Assembly: GCA_035443185.1 (NCBI GenBank)
Contig: DAORRV010000074.1
Coordinates: 1 to 18,173 of the forward strand
DNA: 18,173 bases
Source of the DNA: UBA2330 sp035443185
GTDB taxonomy: Bacteria; Bacteroidota; Ignavibacteria; Tepidaquicellales; Tepidaquicellaceae
Direction of reading: 5' to 3'
Both the position numbers and the translations under genes were made by a program. Under the pieces are notes generated by a model. It saw only the letters and a list, made by a program, of their open reading frames with translations, was not told the DNA's origin and did no database searches. Below are positions 8,034 through 15,889 of the stretch, in pieces. Position 1 is the first letter of the stretch. Each line of letters starts with the position of its first letter.

Positions 8034-8399
8034 TCAGTCAGTTTTAGAAGGAGCAGATTTCTTCTCTGTTAATTTAGTATCGGATTTTGATGATGTATTT
8101 TCGGAAGTTGGTTTTGAACTTACTTTGACGTCCGCTTTTGTTTCAGACGGTTCTGTTTTTTCTTTATCTTTTACAGTAGTATTTTTTGTTGTAGAAGATG
8201 CACTCTCAGCAGGTTTATTTTTATAATCGGTAAGATAAAAACCTGTCCCTTTGAAAATCAATCCGCTGCCCGCACCGATAAGTCTCTTCAAAGTTTCTTT
8301 GCCGCATTCAGGGCATTTGGTAAGCTTTGCATCTTTCATCGACTGAAACTCTTCAAAGAAATGACCGCAGTCATCGCATCTGTAATCGTAAGTTGGCAT
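8034..8399 (-). CDS. FmdB-family zinc-ribbon protein with low-complexity tail
   Basis: 121 residues. The first ~45 residues are a classic FmdB zinc ribbon: MPTYDYRCDDCGHFFEEF, with C8-x2-C11 and C29-x2-C32 (KCPECG) forming a four-Cys site. The motif GSGLIFKGTGFYLTDY (residues ~49-64) is also typical. Residues from about 65 on form a Ser/Thr/Lys/Glu-rich, probably disordered tail. Family members are small putative regulators; the name comes from a proposed regulator in an amidase/formamidase locus, and the molecular role is unsettled. The start lies one base past the stop of the tubulin-like gene, so the two are almost certainly translated from one message. Confidence 0.88.
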   Translation of the reverse strand: MPTYDYRCDDCGHFFEEFQSMKDAKLTKCPECGKETLKRLIGAGSGLIFKGTGFYLTDYKNKPAESASSTTKNTTVKDKEKTEPSETKADVKVSSKPTSENTSSKSDTKLTEKKSAPSKTD

Positions 8400-8400
8400 C

Positions 8401-11400
8401 TTATATTTTTAAAAATTCTTTCTTTGCTTTTTCAAATTCTTCATTTGTGATCAATCCTTCATCTAATGCTTCTTTAAATTCTTTTAGTCTGTTTTTACTT
8501 ACACCTGCATTATCAGAAATTGTAATTTCGGATTTATCAGAAGTTAAAGCATCTCTTTCCGCATCTGATAAAATTTCATTCACTCTGAGTACCCTCTTCC
8601 CGCCATCTCCGATTAACCTGGAGTAAGAATCGGGATTTCTTTTAAATGAAATTACTTTATCAACAAACTGGTCTTTATCTTTTAATGAAATTTTATTCTC
8701 GATCTCTCTCGATAAATTTCTTAATATGGAATATTGATATGTCTCAACTTTTCTTTTTGCATCTCCTGAAATTTCATACTCTACAGGTTTGTAAATTTCA
8801 TCATAGTAATATTCGTAAATTGCCAGCATCTCTGCAAGTTTGTTTGCTTTGAAAAATTTATCCTGCACAGCTTCTGCATCTTTCAGTATCCTATAACGCA
8901 TTGCGTCTTTACCCTGCTCTTCAAATAATCTGTTGATAAGTCTGGTCTCGACTCCAAGCTGCTCTACACGTTTTACAGTTATACCTTCCTGTTTTGTATA
9001 TTTGTAAATGGCTTTTGAAGTTTCTGTTTCGGGAATAACATCAAATATTCCAAAGATCAAACCAAGCAAATAAGCTTTGTATGCCTCATCTAATCTTACT
9101 TTCTCATCATCATTCAAAGGAATAATGTCGTTGTAGATAAAATAATTTTTATTGATATGAAGATCTACATTGTGATTTTGTGAAAGCTGTTTGTAATAAG
9201 GCTTCATCTCTTCAGCGATCGTGTAAGAATAAAACAAAGGAAATCCTGCCCACTCTGAATAAAATGTGATGGAAGAATTATCAGCGGAATCTTTGAATTC
9301 AACTGATGAACCTGCAATAGATTGTATCAGTGTCTGAAATTTTTTGAATGAAGGAGTATTCGTTTTTATCCCGATGTAAAATTTCTTTGCTGACTCATCC
9401 AGCTTAAAGCTTCCCGGAATTTCTCTCGTCCGCATCCATGGAAATGCCTGATTGAACATTCCTCTTATTTTAGACTCACTCCTGATCGAATCTTTTTCAA
9501 ATAATATATCAGTAATATTGTAATCTTCTCTGATATTTTCAAACTGCTTTCTTGCAAAGCTCAGCATCTTTGATTCAATAAGCTTTGCATCTCTTTCTCT
9601 TAAAATATTTACAATGTCCGTGACATCTGATGCGCCAAGATCTTTTAAAAGTTTATTCGAAAGATTTTTAATATTCTCAAATGCAGTTTGTCCCGTGCCG
9701 ATATATTTTACATAATATTCATTGCTCACTTCATCGGGCTCATATACCATCAAATTAAAACTGGTTTCCTGTTTTTGTATAAAATGATTAAACTTCTGTC
9801 TGAAATTATTTTTAAGCGTTCCGAGATTACCTGTGAGTTTATTCAGATCGGGGATAAGTCCGGTCGAAATGATCCTGTCATTGGCTGTCTTTTCTTTTGT
9901 TTCAATCAAAGATAAAATTCTCAGACATATCTCCCGCGCATAATATCTTGACTTAAGTTTGATCAGAGTATTGTAATAATCTTCCATTACATTCAGAACT
10001 TTTTCCAGACTGCCTGACATTGCTGACTTTTTCAGCACATTGAATTTAGTTCTTGTCTCGTCTTCTTTAAGCTCCTGAAATCTTCTTCTGAATTCTGCAT
10101 CTAATTTTGTAGCAAGTGACTGAAGATCTTTAATTTCTTTTTCATACTTTGGAATGTAATCAAAATTTCCGTCTGTCAATATGAACTGTAATCTGTGAAG
10201 AAGATTGATCGCATAAAAAACTCCTCTGGTGGAATCATTCACGAGAGCATTGATCTTTCTCTCAAGCTGACCGATCGTATTTCTTTCCCTGTCACCTATA
10301 AGATTCTGAATATCCTTTGTTCTGTTTGAATGGATCTGTGAAAAGAACATTCCCTGTCTGTTCACATCATTATCATCTTTGAAGTTTGTATCAAACTTCA
10401 TCTTCTCATTCAAAAGATAAGAAGACCATGTCGAGCCGCGTTTTCCGCTCACAAGGTCATTCTGTATAGTAGTAAGGAAAGTTTTTATGTTAGATTGCAG
10501 CGAGGTTTTTTCACCTGATTTGTATAGTGAATCAAGAAGCTGAAATTTATTTTTGGATTCAAGCAGTCCAAGCTCAGGAAGAAATTCGTTGATAAGATAT
10601 CCATCGACTTCGCTTTGTGAACCTTCGGCATAGGTCAGATAATAATTTATTATTTCCTCGCATAATTTATATGCACATGAAATTATTATCCTGTCCACAG
10701 GTATTGAAATTGTCGCCTGTCCAAGTGCTGAATATTTTCTTGAATATGTATTGTCTGTTACTGAATTATCATCCGGCCAGAGTCTTTGCTTGTACTGAAC
10801 AAGGTTTACCCTTACACCTCTTTTGTAATTTGCAAAATCGGAATTTGAAAAATCCTGAAAGATAGTGTCAGCAAGCATTTTGTAAATGTCTCTGTTATTC
10901 TGATCCGAGAGGGAAAGGTTTTTTGCATTCTCTCCGTCTATTATATAAGTGTCGTCAAATACACCCGGCTGAAATTTATGCGGTTCATTTTTTTTCCATG
11001 ATACCTCAAACGTATTCATAAGATTGTAATGCTCTAATTCTTTGAGAGCTGCATATCCGTTTGCGAATACTCTTTCTTTTCCGTAGGATTGAAAAATTTT
11101 CGGAAGCACCACGTAAGCCGTTGATACTGCCTGATTTCTGAAAATACTTCTGATAAGAAATCCCATGTCAAGGATCATTCCGGAGCCTGTACCGCCGCTA
11201 AGAGAAGTTACAACATAAACATTTATCTTATCGGTATTTACATTTTTTATCTTATGATTTTCTTTAACTATATTAATGGATTTCGAATCGGTGATCCTTG
11301 ATTTTGCGGCAGTGAGCTTTGAAACTATCTCATCGTAATTGTGAAAAAAAGCAAGTCTGGCAGCGGGTCTGATCTGACCTGCGCCTGTATTCATAGTCCC

Positions 11401-11811
11401 CAGCTTAGCGATCTCACCGGTCGTGCTGAGCCATTCTTTAATATGAGGAACGTCTTGAATTCTGTAAATATAATCCGAAGGATTTACCGGATGAAAGATT
11501 TTTTCCGCCGGCTGAAAATCAATTTCATTTATTAAATAATCTCTTTCTCTGGCAATGCCGCTTTCTTCCGAAGGGGCATTGTCAGTATCTATATAAAGAT
11601 ATGATATAATAGGGAAGTCATTTATAGATCCGTACTTTTCTACGAATTGTCTTCTGATCCTGAGAAGAGTTTCTTTACCGGTACCGCCAAGTCCAATGAG
11701 AATTGTCGGCATTAGTTCCTGAGTCTTCAGCTCAAGTTTTTCCTTTGCAGAAATATCCATTATAAGATCAGAGTCTTTCTTTTCCTGACCTGTATTTAAT
11801 TTACCTTCCAT
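8401..11811 (-). CDS. Tubulin/FtsZ-superfamily GTPase-like protein with C-terminal SHOCT motif
   Basis: 1136 residues, cytoplasmic (no signal peptide or membrane helix seen). The N-terminal domain shows the nucleotide-binding loops of the tubulin/FtsZ fold: T1-like ILIGLGGTGKETL (37-49), a strand ending in YIDTDNAP (73-80), T3-like NTGAGQIRPAARLAF (141-155; compare FtsZ GAGANPEVG) and the T4 signature VTSLSGGTGSGM (201-212; FtsZ has GGGTGTG). It matches the Pfam-type 'tubulin-like' (Tubulin_2) proteins by pattern. About 800 residues follow that I cannot assign; they are mostly helical and charged (e.g. KELKEDETRTKF-type stretches). The last 28 residues (1109-1136, LKEFKEALDEGLITNEEFEK...) are a SHOCT motif. 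Published work on divergent FtsZ-like families proposes membrane remodelling. The role here is unknown. The start is probable; M18 and M34 are alternatives. It lies 30 bases after the enoyl reductase stop. Confidence 0.82.
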   Translation of the reverse strand: MEGKLNTGQEKKDSDLIMDISAKEKLELKTQELMPTILIGLGGTGKETLLRIRRQFVEKYGSINDFPIISYLYIDTDNAPSEESGIARERDYLINEIDFQPAEKIFHPVNPSDYIYRIQDVPHIKEWLSTTGEIAKLGTMNTGAGQIRPAARLAFFHNYDEIVSKLTAAKSRITDSKSINIVKENHKIKNVNTDKINVYVVTSLSGGTGSGMILDMGFLIRSIFRNQAVSTAYVVLPKIFQSYGKERVFANGYAALKELEHYNLMNTFEVSWKKNEPHKFQPGVFDDTYIIDGENAKNLSLSDQNNRDIYKMLADTIFQDFSNSDFANYKRGVRVNLVQYKQRLWPDDNSVTDNTYSRKYSALGQATISIPVDRIIISCAYKLCEEIINYYLTYAEGSQSEVDGYLINEFLPELGLLESKNKFQLLDSLYKSGEKTSLQSNIKTFLTTIQNDLVSGKRGSTWSSYLLNEKMKFDTNFKDDNDVNRQGMFFSQIHSNRTKDIQNLIGDRERNTIGQLERKINALVNDSTRGVFYAINLLHRLQFILTDGNFDYIPKYEKEIKDLQSLATKLDAEFRRRFQELKEDETRTKFNVLKKSAMSGSLEKVLNVMEDYYNTLIKLKSRYYAREICLRILSLIETKEKTANDRIISTGLIPDLNKLTGNLGTLKNNFRQKFNHFIQKQETSFNLMVYEPDEVSNEYYVKYIGTGQTAFENIKNLSNKLLKDLGASDVTDIVNILRERDAKLIESKMLSFARKQFENIREDYNITDILFEKDSIRSESKIRGMFNQAFPWMRTREIPGSFKLDESAKKFYIGIKTNTPSFKKFQTLIQSIAGSSVEFKDSADNSSITFYSEWAGFPLFYSYTIAEEMKPYYKQLSQNHNVDLHINKNYFIYNDIIPLNDDEKVRLDEAYKAYLLGLIFGIFDVIPETETSKAIYKYTKQEGITVKRVEQLGVETRLINRLFEEQGKDAMRYRILKDAEAVQDKFFKANKLAEMLAIYEYYYDEIYKPVEYEISGDAKRKVETYQYSILRNLSREIENKISLKDKDQFVDKVISFKRNPDSYSRLIGDGGKRVLRVNEILSDAERDALTSDKSEITISDNAGVSKNRLKEFKEALDEGLITNEEFEKAKKEFLKI

Positions 11812-11841
11812 CTGTTATTTATAAATCTCTTTTAAAATTAA

Positions 11842-12636
11842 TTATAACTCTACTACGCTTTCACCACCGTCCAGATTTATTATGTTTCCTGTCATCCAGT
11901 GTGAATCATTTTTGTAATTATCTACTATAAACTCTGCTACTTCTTCTACTTTAGTAAGCCTGTGTTCAGGATTCCTTTGAATTGCATTAGCTACAATATT
12001 CTCACTCTTTGGAATTTTCGACAAAGCCGGAGTAGCTGTAACTCCTGCTCTTATTGCATTTGCAGAAATACCCATGCTGCCAAGTTCCATTGCAAATTGT
12101 CTTATATAAGACTCGAGACATGCTTTAGCCGCAGAAACTGCACCATAAAATTCGATCTGTCTCTGTCCGCCTGATGAAGTCATAGCGTAGATCTTTCCGC
12201 CTCTGTGCATCAGACCTTCACGGATCACGTCCTGAGTCCAGTAAACAAGACTGTTTGCCATTACATCCAGTGTCATTTCTATTTGCTTCTGATTTATCAT
12301 TTCAGAAGATTCTTTTGCTATGAAATGTTTTAATGTTCCAAAAGCCAGTGAATGTAATAAAACTTTTAGTTCAGGGTCTTCCTGTTTTGAAAATATTTCT
12401 TTAATATTATTTATAACATCTGTTCTCTTACCTGAATCAGCAGCATTTACATTATAAAAATGAACATCAACATTGTAAGACTTTAACTCTTCCTTTAAAT
12501 TTTCTACATCGGGCATCGTAGTCGATCTGTCTAAATGGACACCGATAATATTTACTCCTGATTTTGCAAGTCCGACAGCAATGGCTTTGCCAAACCCGCT
12601 CGATGATCCAAGTATTAAAGCATATAGTTTTTTCAT
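11842..12636 (-). CDS. FabI/FabL-like enoyl-ACP reductase (SDR superfamily)
   Basis: 264 residues, a single Rossmann domain. The nucleotide-binding motif is GSSSGFGKAIA (10-20). The segment LLHSLAFGTLK (93-103) resembles the HSIxFA motif of enoyl-ACP reductases. The catalytic pair is Y164-x6-K171 (FYGAVSAAKACLE), the spacing of FabI/FabL rather than the YxxxK of classical SDRs. The end, WMTGNIINLDGG, is the usual SDR C-terminus. The predicted reaction is NAD(P)H-dependent reduction of trans-2-enoyl-ACP in type II fatty-acid synthesis. It sits in the same leftward run as accB and accC, which supports this. A different SDR reductase with FabL-like spacing cannot be excluded, so I give no symbol. 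No Shine-Dalgarno is visible. Confidence 0.85.
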   Translation of the reverse strand: MKKLYALILGSSSGFGKAIAVGLAKSGVNIIGVHLDRSTTMPDVENLKEELKSYNVDVHFYNVNAADSGKRTDVINNIKEIFSKQEDPELKVLLHSLAFGTLKHFIAKESSEMINQKQIEMTLDVMANSLVYWTQDVIREGLMHRGGKIYAMTSSGGQRQIEFYGAVSAAKACLESYIRQFAMELGSMGISANAIRAGVTATPALSKIPKSENIVANAIQRNPEHRLTKVEEVAEFIVDNYKNDSHWMTGNIINLDGGESVVEL

Positions 12637-12674
12637 AATAATATTTTACGGAAAATATACAAAAGTTTAGAAAA

Positions 12675-13232
12675 TTATTTGGATTTGACTGCTATTATAG
12701 TCATTATCAAACTTATTATAAATAGAAAAATCATCACAATCATAAACGATGGATAGGTCCAGAATGCTGCTACTATTCCCCATACAATGAATAACCAGAT
12801 AATTGAGACAATAAAGAATAAATTCCAGCTCAGCAACAAAGACTGACGTGTTGATTTTTTTTTGTGAAATGTTTTGAAAAGATTTATTACAAATATAAAA
12901 AAGAATAGACCAAGTCCTAAAACTGACAACAAGATATATATAAAAAGTTTTGTGTTTGTCAGAGTATTTTCATCCTCTGTTTCAGTAACTACAGAATCAA
13001 TTTTAGTAACTGTATCATCCTGAATGTAGGTCTCAATTTTTTCCGCAGAAGAAGTATCAATCGGAAGTGTATTCTGTGTTCCCTGTGTACTGGTATTATT
13101 CTTTAATGAATCAGAATTTACTGTAGTGTCAACATTCTGCTGAACGCCTGCAGTATGTTTCGGAGCAGCATATGTCCCTGTATTTATAAGAAATAAAGAA
13201 ACAAAAATTATGAGTTTGAAAAATGTTTTCAA
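12675..13232 (-). CDS. Unknown membrane protein with signal peptide and three C-terminal helices
   Basis: 185 residues; I do not recognise a family. Residues 1-22 form a signal peptide (MKTFFKLIIFVSLFLINTGTYA). Residues ~23-93 are Ser/Thr/Asn/Gln/Asp-rich and probably disordered. Three hydrophobic helices follow (about 95-119, 131-157, 160-182), with a short basic loop (KTFHKKKSTRQ) between the first two and a basic C-terminus. The start is 9 bases after the accC stop and its stop is 38 bases before the enoyl reductase, so it is embedded in the fatty-acid gene run. A partner in envelope lipid metabolism is possible, but this is inference from position alone. Confidence 0.75.
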   Translation of the reverse strand: MKTFFKLIIFVSLFLINTGTYAAPKHTAGVQQNVDTTVNSDSLKNNTSTQGTQNTLPIDTSSAEKIETYIQDDTVTKIDSVVTETEDENTLTNTKLFIYILLSVLGLGLFFFIFVINLFKTFHKKKSTRQSLLLSWNLFFIVSIIWLFIVWGIVAAFWTYPSFMIVMIFLFIISLIMTIIAVKSK

Positions 13233-13241
13233 TTATATTGA

Positions 13242-14579
13242 TTAATCTTTTTTTAAATTATCAATGAATCCCGTATCAAAGTCATTGTTGATGAAACTAT
13301 CATTATGCATCATCATCTGATGAAATGGAATTGTCGTATGGATACCTTCAATAATAAATTCATCAAGAGCACGGGACATTTTTTTGATCGCTTCATTTCT
13401 GTCGTTAGCATGTACAATAAGTTTCCCGATCATTGAATCATAGTACGGAGGAATTGCATATCCGTTATAGCAGTGTGTATCTACTCTTACCCCTATACCA
13501 CCCGGCTGATTAAATGCAGTTATTGTACCCGGTGACGGTCTGAAATTATTCGCAGGATCTTCGGCATTGATTCGGCATTCAATAGAATGTCCTGTCATGT
13601 TGATCTTTTTCTTACTTAATTTTTTATTATCAGCAATCCTTATCTGCTCTCTTATTAAGTCAATACCTGTTATAGCTTCAGTCACAGGATGTTCAACCTG
13701 GATTCTTGTATTCATTTCCATGAAATAAAAATTCTTATCTTTATCCACTAGAAATTCTATTGTACCTGCACCAATATAATTAACAGACTTCGCACCAAGT
13801 ACTGCTGCTGCTGACATTCTTGCTCTTAACCCGTTATCAATAAAAGGGGAAGGAGATTCCTCTATCAGCTTCTGATGTCTTCTCTGAATGGAACAGTCTC
13901 TTTCTCCAAGTGAAATTACATTACCAAATTTATCTCCAAGTACCTGTATCTCAATGTGTCTTGGCTTATCTATATATTTTTCTAAATACACATCGTCATT
14001 TCCAAACGAACTCATAGCTTCAGATTTTGCAGTATTGTATGCACTTTCGATCTCGCTTATATTTCTCACAATTCTCATTCCCTTACCGCCGCCTCCTGCT
14101 GAAGCTTTGATCATTACAGGTACACCAATCTTTTTTATAAGCTTGGTTGCTTCCTCAAGATCTTTAACTACTCCGTCACTGCCAGGAACTACAGGTACTC
14201 CCGCTGCTCTCATTGTATCTTTTGCGAGAGATTTGTTTCCCATTGATGTGATCATATCCGGAAGGGGACCAATGAAATTAATTTTCGAATCTAAACAGAT
14301 CTCAGCAAACCCTGCATTCTCCGCAAGAAATCCATATCCCGGATGTATTGCATCTGCATTAGTGATCGATGCTGCTGACATTATTCTTGGAATGTTTAAA
14401 TAGCTTTCCTTTGAAAGTGGTGAACCAATACAAACTGCTTCGTCTGCAAATTTTACATGCAGAGAATTTTTATCTGCATCTGAATAAACAGCTACTGTCT
14501 TAATATCCATCTCTTTACAGGTCCTGATAATTCTTAAAGCTATTTCACCTCTGTTTGCTATTAATAATTTTTTTATCAT
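13242..14579 (-). CDS. accC: Acetyl-CoA carboxylase, biotin carboxylase subunit
   Basis: 445 residues, normal AccC length. It carboxylates the biotin on AccB with ATP and bicarbonate, the first half of malonyl-CoA formation. Domains: biotin-carboxylase N-terminal (KKLLIANRGEIALRIIRTC, 3-21; AIHPGYGFLAENA, 78-89), ATP-grasp with glycine-rich loop KASAGGGGKGMRIV (158-171), ERDCSIQRRHQKLIEE (226-241), metal/biotin site EMNTRIQVEHPVTE (288-301) with the catalytic Arg in NTRIQVEH, and C-terminal domain (ECRINAEDP; FRPSPGTI). All key residues are present. The gene lies 59 bases after accB, and its leader holds an 11-base tandem duplication ending just before the start codon. Confidence 0.97.
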   Translation of the reverse strand: MIKKLLIANRGEIALRIIRTCKEMDIKTVAVYSDADKNSLHVKFADEAVCIGSPLSKESYLNIPRIMSAASITNADAIHPGYGFLAENAGFAEICLDSKINFIGPLPDMITSMGNKSLAKDTMRAAGVPVVPGSDGVVKDLEEATKLIKKIGVPVMIKASAGGGGKGMRIVRNISEIESAYNTAKSEAMSSFGNDDVYLEKYIDKPRHIEIQVLGDKFGNVISLGERDCSIQRRHQKLIEESPSPFIDNGLRARMSAAAVLGAKSVNYIGAGTIEFLVDKDKNFYFMEMNTRIQVEHPVTEAITGIDLIREQIRIADNKKLSKKKINMTGHSIECRINAEDPANNFRPSPGTITAFNQPGGIGVRVDTHCYNGYAIPPYYDSMIGKLIVHANDRNEAIKKMSRALDEFIIEGIHTTIPFHQMMMHNDSFINNDFDTGFIDNLKKD

Positions 14580-14580
14580 T

Positions 14581-14602
14581 TATGTTTCTTCTATGTTTCT
14601 TC
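14581..14602. repeat. Perfect 11-bp tandem duplication in the accC leader
   Basis: TATGTTTCTTC occurs twice with no spacer. On the accC strand this reads GAAGAAACATA twice, ending two bases before the ATG, so it occupies the ribosome-binding region. It could change translation of accC or simply be a replication-slippage duplication. Confidence 0.85.
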
Positions 14603-14638
14603 ATTTTAAAAAAAGGGAAGGCTCGCAAAACGGAAAAA

Positions 14639-15133
14639 TTATTCTATCTCTATCAAAAACAACGGTTGATTATATTCCACCGGTTGAGCGTTTTCTACAA
14701 GTATTTTTATAATTTTTCCTGAAACTTCTGATTCAATTTCATTCATAAGTTTCATTGCTTCAATGATACAAAGAACTGAACCTTCAGAAACGGATTTTCC
14801 GACACTTACATATGAATCTGCATCGGGAGAAGGTGATCTGTAAAATGTACCAACCATTGGGGAGTTTACTTCGACTAATTTACTATTTTTTAAAGTCTCG
14901 GTCTGCGGCATTTCCTGAATGTTCTGATCAGACTTTGATTCAGATTCCTGCTGCTGCATTGCAGGCATAAAATTCATTGAAGAAATATCAAATGGCTGTG
15001 ATGCCATTGCTATCTTATTTTTTGGTTTTGACAATCTTAATCTGGATCCTTCTTCCTGTACTTCAAATTCAGAAATGTTGCTCGAATCAAGAATTTTTAT
15101 AAGTTTCTTTAAATAGTTAAGATCTAATTTCAT
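14639..15133 (-). CDS. accB: Biotin carboxyl carrier protein of acetyl-CoA carboxylase
   Basis: 164 residues. The N-terminal helix (LDLNYLKKLIKILDSSNISEFEVQ) and short strand (GSRLRLSKP) match BCCP. A flexible Gln/Ser/Glu-rich linker runs from ~40 to 85. The C-terminal biotinyl domain (~87-164) has SPMVGTFYRSPSPDADSYV and the biotinylation site EAMKLMNEI with K128 as the biotin lysine. It carries carboxybiotin between AccC and the AccAD carboxyltransferase, whose genes are not in this window. The efp-accB-accC order is common in bacteria. The ATG is 21 bases after the efp stop; no Shine-Dalgarno is seen. Confidence 0.96.
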   Translation of the reverse strand: MKLDLNYLKKLIKILDSSNISEFEVQEEGSRLRLSKPKNKIAMASQPFDISSMNFMPAMQQQESESKSDQNIQEMPQTETLKNSKLVEVNSPMVGTFYRSPSPDADSYVSVGKSVSEGSVLCIIEAMKLMNEIESEVSGKIIKILVENAQPVEYNQPLFLIEIE

Positions 15134-15154
15134 AATGTTTTTAAAATTTATTGA

Positions 15155-15718
15155 TTATAATTTGGCTCTTTCAATATAGTCGCCTGTTCTTGAATCTACT
15201 TTTAGCACATCACCTTCATTAATAAATAAAGGTGCGTTTACAGTTGCTCCGGTTTCTAATTCTACAGGCTTAGTTGCTCCTGTTGCAGTATCACCTTTTA
15301 CTCCAGGAGGAGCTGAAATTACTTTCAGAAAAACATGCGGGGGAATTTCGATTGACAGCGGATTAGAATTATGAAACATGATCTGTACAATCTCACCTTC
15401 TTTAAGATAATTCCCACCCTTTCCAATAATATCTCCGGCAATTGTTACTTGTTCAAAAGTCTCATTTTCCATAAACACATAATCTTCACCGTCTTTGTAT
15501 AAATACTGATAATTTCCGGTATCCAGTCTTTCAAGCTGAATAGATTCACCGGATCGGAATCTGTTTTCCATTGTCTTGCCGTTTTTCAGATTTTTTAATT
15601 TAACCTGATAAAAAGCGCGAAGATTACCCGGAGTTCTGTGCTCTACGGAAATAACTGAATGTAGTTCATTATTAAAATTAATTATAACACCGTTTTTTAG
15701 ATCTGAGGTTGAAGCCAT
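15155..15718 (-). CDS. efp: Translation elongation factor P
   Basis: 187 residues, normal EF-P length; three beta-barrel (KOW-like plus two OB) domains. It relieves ribosome stalling at consecutive prolines by entering the E site. Diagnostic parts: LKNGVIINFNNE near the start, the domain I loop HRTPGNLRAFYQVKLKN, YLYKDGEDYVFMENETFEQ in domain II, and PGVKGDTATGATKPVELETGA plus the C-terminal DSRTGDYIERAKL. The loop tip, where E. coli has K34 and Pseudomonas R32, is Asn (N32, codon at 15623-15625), followed by L33 and R34. The known EpmA lysylation and EarP rhamnosylation target Lys or Arg at the tip, so neither is expected at N32. First gene of the leftward run with accBC. Confidence 0.96.
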   Translation of the reverse strand: MASTSDLKNGVIINFNNELHSVISVEHRTPGNLRAFYQVKLKNLKNGKTMENRFRSGESIQLERLDTGNYQYLYKDGEDYVFMENETFEQVTIAGDIIGKGGNYLKEGEIVQIMFHNSNPLSIEIPPHVFLKVISAPPGVKGDTATGATKPVELETGATVNAPLFINEGDVLKVDSRTGDYIERAKL

Positions 15719-15841
15719 TTATTATTTTATAAATATTTTATTCGAAAAATTTATACAAAATAGCTAATTAACCATTTAAAAACAATTTACAGTTTCAAAC
15801 CGTTTTTCATCATTTTCTATAAAAATAATTAAATTTATTGA

Positions 15842-15869
15842 AGTTTTTTACACATTTTTATAAAAAACT
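15842..15869. repeat. AT-rich inverted repeat between efp and the DinB-like gene
   Basis: AGTTTTTTA and TAAAAAACT are perfect 9-bp arms around a 10-base spacer, 20 bases beyond the DinB-like stop. It could act as a weak terminator for that leftward gene, but the stem is almost all A-T and not followed by a clean T-run on that strand. The rest of 15719-15889 is AT-rich, presumably holding the efp promoter. Confidence 0.35.
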
Positions 15870-15889
15870 GTTATTTTTTTAAAATTAAC

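Noticed and set aside
13888..14403. Rightward open frame of 171 codons
   Set aside because: It is antisense to accC, whose conserved motifs fill this stretch; it has no recognisable domain.
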